A DNA stretch of 64,000 nucleotides from positions 5,442,839 to 5,506,838 of the forward strand of contig NC_018395.1 in assembly GCF_000208865.1 (NCBI RefSeq), read 5' to 3'. Positions 57,621 to 64,000 of the stretch are shown in pieces; within the stretch, counting starts at the first letter, position 1, and the number at the start of each line of letters is the position of its first letter. The translations under genes and the position numbers were made by a program. The DNA comes from Neospora caninum Liverpool. Its lineage: Eukaryota > Apicomplexa > Conoidasida > Eucoccidiorida > Sarcocystidae. Below the pieces are notes generated by a model. That model saw nothing but the letters and a program-made list of their open reading frames with translations, was not told where the DNA came from and made no database searches.

Positions 57621-60092
57621 AACAGTCCAAGGAACGGTGTGCCGAAACCTTCTCGCACCCCGAGAAAACCATGGGGAATGCGTTTGCGAGTTCCCGCAGG
57701 AGACAGGTGTACGCATTTGCATGTCGATGTACTGCAGGTAGAGACATGCATACACTGTGCTTACTCATTTGAGCAACGCCGAGGCTTTCCAGTTGCCCCA
57801 CTCACTCTATGGCGTCAAACTGTACACACCATATATGCATGTACACATACACACGTGTAAATGTATGGGTGTAGGGTTCTCCCGTGACCGTTCAACGGGA
57901 GTTAAGATGTCGATGCTGAACTCCACACAGGATCAGATGGGGAGGAAAGAGCGGAAGTGGCCCTCGCACGGGGGTCTGTTTGTGGCTGCGATCAAAAAGC
58001 AAAGAGGGCGACGAACGACGGCCAGGCGCCGGGTTTTGGAACACGTGTGCCTCTCGCCTCCGTTCCCTCTCTTCTCGAAAAAAGTGCATCTTTCGTTAAA
58101 GTGCTGGCAAAGTATTGCCATATCGTCCTACCAGTGTCTGCGTGGTGCGTGTTCCGAGTTGCCTGCTTGTGCATGTGTATTTGTAGCTGTGGTTTCGTGT
58201 TCATGCAGTTGTATTTGCGGATTTGTACTGGAGTGTTTTTAGATTTGTGAATTTGCGTTGATGCATTAGTGTATGCCGTTTTGCGTGTTTGTGCCTGTGT
58301 AATTGTGTGAATGTGGTTCCCGTTCGTGTGGCATTGGCGATGAAAAACGTATGAGGGGCCGTGGCTGTTGTATTTTTTGCTGTCGAGGGCGTTGCATGCA
58401 CATCCGCTCCGGGTCGGGACGACGGCGTGACTTTGTATTGTAGGTGATAGGCAAAAAAGCTAGGGCACTACTCCGGCCATATTTTTGCCCAGTTTTCAGC
58501 GTATCCAGCGCTTTCGTTTTTTTGACGCACCCGGTTTTATTTTTTACCGGTCAGGTGTGGACGGGGGCTGTTTCCCATATCCACGCTCTCCCTATTTTTG
58601 TCGACACGTGCTTTCAAGACACGGACAAGCGCAGCGCGGGCGCACTGTAGGCTCGCTCCCTGGGGTCGGGAAGGCGGATATCGTCATCACACTTTCCATC
58701 AACTGGGCAGGATCCGCGCAGCACTTCAACAATACGCTTGAGGGTGCCCGCTTTCGATTTGGATGTTGAGTATTCCTATATACTGGGGCACTTGGGATCG
58801 TTAGAGAGCGACGACATCGCTGACGGTGTGTTGAAAGCGTCAGGATGCACACGAGGGACCGCCCTGTGTTTGCAGCGCTGCGCGTCTGTGTTTGTCGACA
58901 GATACTTGTATTCGCAAGGGACTCGTGATGTGCAGAACTGAATGGAAATGAGTGGCCACGGACCCAGAGAGCGAAGGCACGGATTTGGCCTTTGCCCCAG
59001 GTCTGTGCCTTCGGCGGTCGAGAGGTGTTTTTGTGAGTGTGAAAGGAGCATGCCGTGGCGTACAACGGGAATCAACGGGCGTCCTCTGCGAGGTTAGCAG
59101 GTGTTATTTTTTTACCCGTGGGCCTTGTACAGAGGCGGCCCGAAGGAACAAGAACGAGACACGATGCGTCTCAGGAAACGGCTAGGAGGCGAAAAGCAAT
59201 TAGTTTCTTTGGTTTTCCACGGAAAGACAGTGACGCTCGCGCGCTACCAAAGACAACAGGATGCGCGCTTCCTTTTCGCCGCAGCCCCCAACTGTCACTA
59301 CGGTGTGTTCCTTGTGTGAGAGCGCGGTAGGGTGAAACTTGGAAGATGCGCCCCATGGGAAACGCAGGCAACGCAGAGCAGGGGTTGCAGTTTCTCGGGT
59401 GTGTCGTTCTACGTTGGTGCACGAACACTGCTGTATGCCTCGATCGTGCACCTGACATGTATATGCGAATTTGTTCTCACTTGTGCATGTCTTTGCAGAC
59501 GTGTCTGAGTGATCTTTGAGTGTATGGCTGCGTATATGTGTGGAGTACCGTTGTTTAAAAGGGAAGTGTGAAAGTGTATCCACGGTGTTTATTTTTCCGT
59601 CTTCCCGTCCAAGCGAATGGGGTTGCCGGAACCCCCCCCGCTGTCGAGGGACAAACCGGGGGCCCTGGGTGCCCGGAGGGAATTGTCAGGAAGAGGGATG
59701 CAAAGCGAGCCAACATTTGAGCCGTGTTTCGCGGGGTTCGTCGGTATTCCTTTCATCAGGAAAGAGTGGGATATTCTCGTACTCTCACCGATTCTGCTGG
59801 CTCTCACCTCGCGTGCAGTCACGTTTCGTGTTCGCCGCTGTTGCTTGCATATCCTCCCCGATACCTACACAAACACACACCCTATTTACGTAACTACTCC
59901 ACATGAATCTGTGTGTACAACTGTGCGTGGTAAAAAAAGTGTACAGATATAGTGGTGGGATTTGACGGTACGCGTGTACGCAGTACGAGCTTTTTTTTGT
60001 GTCGGGTCGTCGTCATCCACGAGAGAGCGCAACTTTTTTTCTGCTGCCTCCTTGTGTTTTGTTTCGCCTTGTCTGTTGCCAAGGTTAACGGG

Positions 60093-60220
60093 ATAAGACG
60101 TGTGACGAAGAAGCAGTCTGGAAGAGAAGCGTCATTGTAGGAGGACCTCTTCGTCTCTGGGTTAAACATTCATGTACATAAGCGTCCACATCCGTGTACG
60201 TAATGTATCCGTATATCCGT
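60093..60220 (+). repeat. Dispersed repeat, copy B
   Basis: Counterpart of 29301-29425 in the same orientation, sharing AAGAAGCAGT, CTCTTCGTCT, CGTCCACATC and AATGTATCCGTATAT in the same order and spacing. Both copies lie in intergenic DNA. Confidence 0.75.
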
Positions 60221-60590
60221 GTATAGGCACTGATCATATATGATGCAAACGTATGCTTGAAGATGTGTTCCTAGAGAGAAAAGCGACTTCTGAACGGACG
60301 CCGTAGACACAATCATTGTGTTTTTTTTCGAAGTGGCTGATGGTACGGGCTTTCTTTCGTCCCTCAGGCCAAGGGAGAGGCCGAAGGTGTCGCTACAAAA
60401 AACGACTCGGTGGCACAGCACGTTGCACAACACCGCAAAGGCACAGTGTCCCGTCACATGCCTGTCTGTCGCGAGGGAGGAGTCATGTGTTTCATCATCG
60501 CCAGACAAGAGAAAAGGCAGTGGTATTCATAGCTATAGCTGCCTGTTCGCATACATAAGGACATATTTCGTGAGCCACGCTTTGCGAAAT

Positions 60591-60662
60591 CGATGAGGAC
60601 CTAAAAAAGGTACAGGAAGAAGGCGCTCGATGAGGACCTAAAAAAGGTACAGGAAGAAGGCG
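60591..60662 (+). repeat. 37-bp tandem duplication
   Basis: Two head-to-tail copies of a 37-base unit starting CGATGAGGACCTAAAAAAGG, at 60591 and 60628, identical over nearly their full length. This suggests a recent slippage or unequal-exchange event. Confidence 0.95.
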
Positions 60663-60971
60663 CCTCTCTATGAAAATGCCGAGTATGTGTTTCATGCATT
60701 AGCTGCGTTATCCGAGACGCCCTCCTTAACCTAGTTTCTTTTCGAGAGAGATGGGCCTTGGAAGATTTGCACTTGCGCAGCTGAAGTCGTAGTTGCCTCA
60801 CTGTCCTGCGCCCCTGTATGGCTTTGTACTGTACCGCAGAACAAAGTTTCACTGGCAGTACACGACGGGTTCACGTGGACCAGCCTGTTCATGGGAGACT
60901 TTGACTGTTCTAATATCTCTTGGCCCTATTGTCTAGTGCCTCGGTCACAGCTCGATGCCTGACGTGTGGAA

Positions 60972-62240
60972 ATGCCCAATCGATGGGTCAAGCTTCTTCA
61001 AGAGTTCGACCAGTGGTCGGCGAGACACAATTCAGTTGGCACTGAGCGCATGGGGCGGCGCGCTTTACGTACAGGCAACAGCGTCACTAAAGCCCCCAAC
61101 ACCGTGCGAAACGAACAATGGAGCACCCTGGCAAAATCAGAAACACGTGGACGTTTACTGGGAACTGGCCTGCGTTATGTACTGTGTGTTGCAGAGCGGT
61201 TCCAGAGGTTCCCGATAGAGGGACTAAAGGGGGATGCAATTGCGTGCTCAATGCTGCGATAGTGCCGAGGCCACAGTTGCCTTGCTTTCGCAGGGGATGA
61301 AAGAAAACATCGCCTGTGAGAATCAATTCACAAGCGTACAAGCTTCTCGGGTGATAGCACCTGGGATTGATGTGAACAACCTGTCCTGTTCACAAACACC
61401 TGCCCACCAACGTAAACGAAAAAGCACTAGAAATTCTAGCTATGAAACAACTTCTAGGAAGAAAGCCGTTTCCATACATTGTCTTGGCATGCAATGGCCA
61501 AAGTTCGCATGGCATTGTCGCTCGGCGGATACAACTGCACAGAAATACGGCTAGTTCTGAGGACAACGCTCCCTGCATGGAACATGAAAGGCACAAGACT
61601 GACCAAAAGAACAGGGTCTTAACAGATTATTGTTTGTCCACTAGGGACATGCCACCGCGCGGCTGCGTTCTACGTGACCCATTAGCGGGGAAGCGAGACC
61701 CAAGCTGTTCTCTTGAAGCGACCGCAGATCTTGAAAAGGATGCCGACTATTTCGGAGAAGGTTAGCGAGTAAAATGAATGCTATCGTCGTTTGTCGCTGA
61801 GCATGTGGTCTCACATTGGAGAGGCCATTCATGTTGAAACGGGTCCTTAGACGTCAGAGTGTTAGCCCCGTATCCCCCCCCGCCTCGTGTCCGAACGTTT
61901 CTATTTTGATTTTCTCCCAAGAAAGCGACTTCTTTTTGGCGCCCACACAGAGCGAAGCCGACAAATCTCCCTGACATAATCACCCCAAACCAAATTTACG
62001 ATTTTGGCGAGTACAGCCTTTGGCTGGTGTGCTTGATTTTTTATTCACGGAGAAAGGCTGCCTAGTTGAAAACGCCGAGCTGCTTCGTGCTGACGTTATA
62101 TACAGTCACCCATGAGAGACAAGTCGTGCTCCGTGGTTGTGAAGCCACACGTGCGTTTCTCCATACTCAACTGGTAGATGAAAGTGATTGGGTATTCAGG
62201 TCACCCTCAAATGCGTTTTGCTTTCTTTTCTAGAAGACTA
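60972..62240 (+). CDS. Probable multi-exon orphan protein (exon joins tentative)
   Basis: Exon 1 starts at ATG 60972, just after an in-frame stop, and reads MPNRWVKLLQEFDQWSARHN onward, helical and basic. A possible donor is after GTGLRY at about 61175. The next exon would begin at 61291 after CTTTCGCAG (GMKENIACENQF, VIAPGIDVNNLSC, then basic AHQRKRKS). A third segment in another frame runs through FPYIVLACNGQSSHG, RIQLHRNTASSEDNAP and SLEATADLEKDADYFGE. A donor at 61761 and an acceptor TTTTCTAG would end the protein in GEED at about 62240. The join between segments two and three needs a very short intron or another solution, so the model is provisional. No family is recognised. Confidence 0.45.
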
Positions 62241-62367
62241 GGCGAGGTGGTTGTGAACAGACGAGAGGAGCCTTCCCTTCTACAACAGCCACTCGGGTGC
62301 GCCACATGCAGCTGATTTGACTCCCAGTGTGTTCCCATGCGTCTTCGTTTTATCTTTCTTCGAGACT

Positions 62368-63288
62368 ATGCCGCCTCTGAGCTTTTTCGTCTGCCTCCGG
62401 GTACCTTCCGCTCCTTTCCTTTATCGTCGGGCGCCGCGCTTTCTGCCAGTGCGGAAGCGTCTCCCGTGGAAAATCGGAGAGAAACTTGCCTCTGCTATTC
62501 AGCAAACTAGAGAGGATTATCGTCGTCTTGTCGGCTATCCCATGGGCATAACCACGGCTCCGACCGCTCGTGTACGCGCCAACCAAGTTGCCACAGCCGT
62601 CGGGGTGGGGTCCTCTAGGGGCTTCTCGTCGGTGGAGTTCTTTCCTGAAGGCTACGGCGAGGAACAAGGGCTGACAAGCTTTTGCAGAGAGCCGGCAGTT
62701 CCGCAGTGTGCCCGATCTGCATCGACCGGCGCAGACGATTGCATAGAAGAGACTCTTCACTTTGTAGCTCATGCGTTTCTAGAGAATTCACCATCGGCAA
62801 AAATAAGCACAACCGTTCCGGAGAAACACGAACAAACCTCCCACCCTAGTGGAAGCAGCAAAGTGCCCCATGCACGTGGCACTTGCTCTGTACGTGTCCA
62901 CGCTTTTCTCTTTGCAATGGATAAGCCGGTCCTCTCAGGTCCACAGAACGACAAACGCAAAAAAACATACCGTGAGGAAGATGATAATGGAAATCCAGCG
63001 AAGCCGACGGGCATGCCATCGCAACCTGTAACCCAGGACATGACGGGAAGAGAAATCTTCCGCGACACGGTGTCGACAGCTCAGAACAGAATGGCAGAAG
63101 TGGACAGTCGACAGGGAATCCAACAGCGAAACGGCGAGAGCTGGAAAAGTTTGTACACGGAACGTCATATCCAGACGGAAGAAGGAAAGGAACCAAATGG
63201 AAGGCGGCAATTACACGAAAGCGAGAAAAGGCTTCTCTTCACCCTGGCTGCAGCTGTCATGACCATCCACGAGGTCAGTCCGTTGTGA
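62368..63288 (+). CDS. Orphan protein, 306 residues, possible organelle-targeting N-terminus
   Basis: A single uninterrupted frame from ATG 62368 (MPPLSFFVCLRVPSAPFLYR) to TGA 63288. The first ~35 residues are hydrophobic and Arg-rich without acidic residues, resembling a mitochondrial presequence. A more ordered segment follows (IGEKLASAIQQTREDYRRLV, VEFFPEGYGEEQGL), then an acidic/His-containing part (ADDCIEETLHFVAHAFLEN) and a hydrophilic, Lys/Glu/Gln-rich C-terminal half ending EKRLLFTLAAAVMTIHEVSP. It may be the whole gene or a long exon of a spliced one. No family is recognised and the start is uncertain. Confidence 0.5.
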   Translation: MPPLSFFVCLRVPSAPFLYRRAPRFLPVRKRLPWKIGEKLASAIQQTREDYRRLVGYPMGITTAPTARVRANQVATAVGVGSSRGFSSVEFFPEGYGEEQGLTSFCREPAVPQCARSASTGADDCIEETLHFVAHAFLENSPSAKISTTVPEKHEQTSHPSGSSKVPHARGTCSVRVHAFLFAMDKPVLSGPQNDKRKKTYREEDDNGNPAKPTGMPSQPVTQDMTGREIFRDTVSTAQNRMAEVDSRQGIQQRNGESWKSLYTERHIQTEEGKEPNGRRQLHESEKRLLFTLAAAVMTIHEVSPL

Positions 63289-64000
63289 AAAAATCGAACA
63301 GAGTTAATGAAAACTGCAAGCAGATAAGCAAACGAACAAACGTGGTTGTTGAAGGAACGCAACTGCACGGCTGAAAAAGACGCCTGCAGTTTGCCTTCCC
63401 CTACGCCCCTTCGTGTTTGCTTTTTATTCTTGCCTTCTGCCACTATATTTGCCTTGCGTTCTGGTCTTGTGTTAGCTGGCCACCAGCAGAAGAAATGTTA
63501 GAGCGACTGTTTCCCACATAGCCCTGTGGCGTCGCCACACAGAAGTATAACTGTACAAACATTACGAAATCTCGAAAAGGGCAAATGTACTTTATCAATC
63601 AGAAGCAAGAGTGAGCACAAGATGAGAGGCGTTTACCGTGGACAAATGACGAGCTCTACGATGGACAGCGCAGCTTAACGGATCGTCTTCTTCACTGTCA
63701 TCTCCCATAGTGTAGATGAGCTCTGACTCGTCATTGGTTCTCTCTGTATAGGAGCTATTCCTTCTTCCTTGCCGCTATCATTCGCTCTTTTCCCCCTCTC
63801 AGCATATCTATGCGTTAGCGCGCTCGGCTTCGTGTTCGCGTGCACCTCCTTTTGTGTGCTCTCCCCCCTGTGTAAGTGGTCCTTGGTAAATTTCTTACCA
63901 TGGCTTCATGCTGCTTTGAGTCTACATTCATTTTCAGCATAGGAGGACTTTGGAAGCCACGGCTGCAGTCATCGGTATTCCTCCAGCGCTGTGTTTCGTC
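63289..64000. other. Window end, no gene assigned
   Basis: Sequence downstream of the orphan gene. Pyrimidine-rich stretches near 63.75-63.9 kb could be the leader of a gene beyond the window. No open frame here carries a recognisable motif. Confidence 0.4.

Larger units (their letters stand above)
57621..60971. other. Intergenic region
   Basis: Follows the 559-residue gene and leads to the next plus-strand gene. The first kilobases are GT-rich with loosely repeated TGTGTATTTG-type words (about 58.1-58.4 kb). It holds dispersed-repeat copy B and a 37-bp tandem duplication. No coding exon is convincing. Confidence 0.5.

Overview
This window is nuclear DNA of a coccidian apicomplexan. Toxoplasma, Neospora or Hammondia is the best guess; that is an inference from features, not a database match. 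The supporting features are: protein genes cut by many small GT-AG introns; proteins padded with Ser/Arg/Glu-rich low-complexity sequence; (TA)n microsatellites in introns; a CCCTAAA telomere-type motif; and GCATGC promoter motifs. There are no bacterial signals (operons, Shine-Dalgarno sites, tRNA clusters) and I found no rRNA, tRNA or CRISPR array.

Layout. 0-2.7 kb (+): a secreted coiled-coil protein with a Gly-Leu-Gly-Gly repeat tail. 4.3-7.4 kb (-): mitochondrial 3-methylcrotonyl-CoA carboxylase beta subunit in two exons. 10.1-18.7 kb (-): a very large coiled-coil protein with a membrane segment near its C-terminus; five exons join in perfect phase and the 3' end is less certain. 18.7-20.6 kb: the head-to-head promoter region it shares with 20.6-28.7 kb (+), the TFIIH helicase XPB/ERCC3, in which I resolved 14 exons. 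31.8-34.8 kb (+): an LSM14/Scd6-type P-body protein in four exons.

36.5-38.5 kb (-): exons of an unrecognised protein. 38.8-41.4 kb (-): a six-exon EF-hand protein of the calcineurin-B/CBL type, visible only after splicing. It is head-to-head with 42.5-43.7 kb (+), a three-exon 170-residue orphan. 45.6-48.7 kb (-): a SUZ-domain RNA-binding-type protein whose SUZ motif is split by an intron carrying telomere repeats. 48.7-55.4 kb: a gene-poor stretch with a 24-bp tandem repeat. 55.4-57.6 kb (+): a low-complexity protein of unknown function. 57.6-61 kb: noncoding, with one copy of a dispersed repeat. 61-63.3 kb (+): two orphan genes.

The genes are not an operon; each is its own transcription unit. 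Themes that recur are nucleic-acid handling (XPB, LSM14, SUZ) and lineage-specific coiled-coil or low-complexity proteins. Exon boundaries were read by hand from splice dinucleotides and codon phase; those said to be in phase were checked by length arithmetic.
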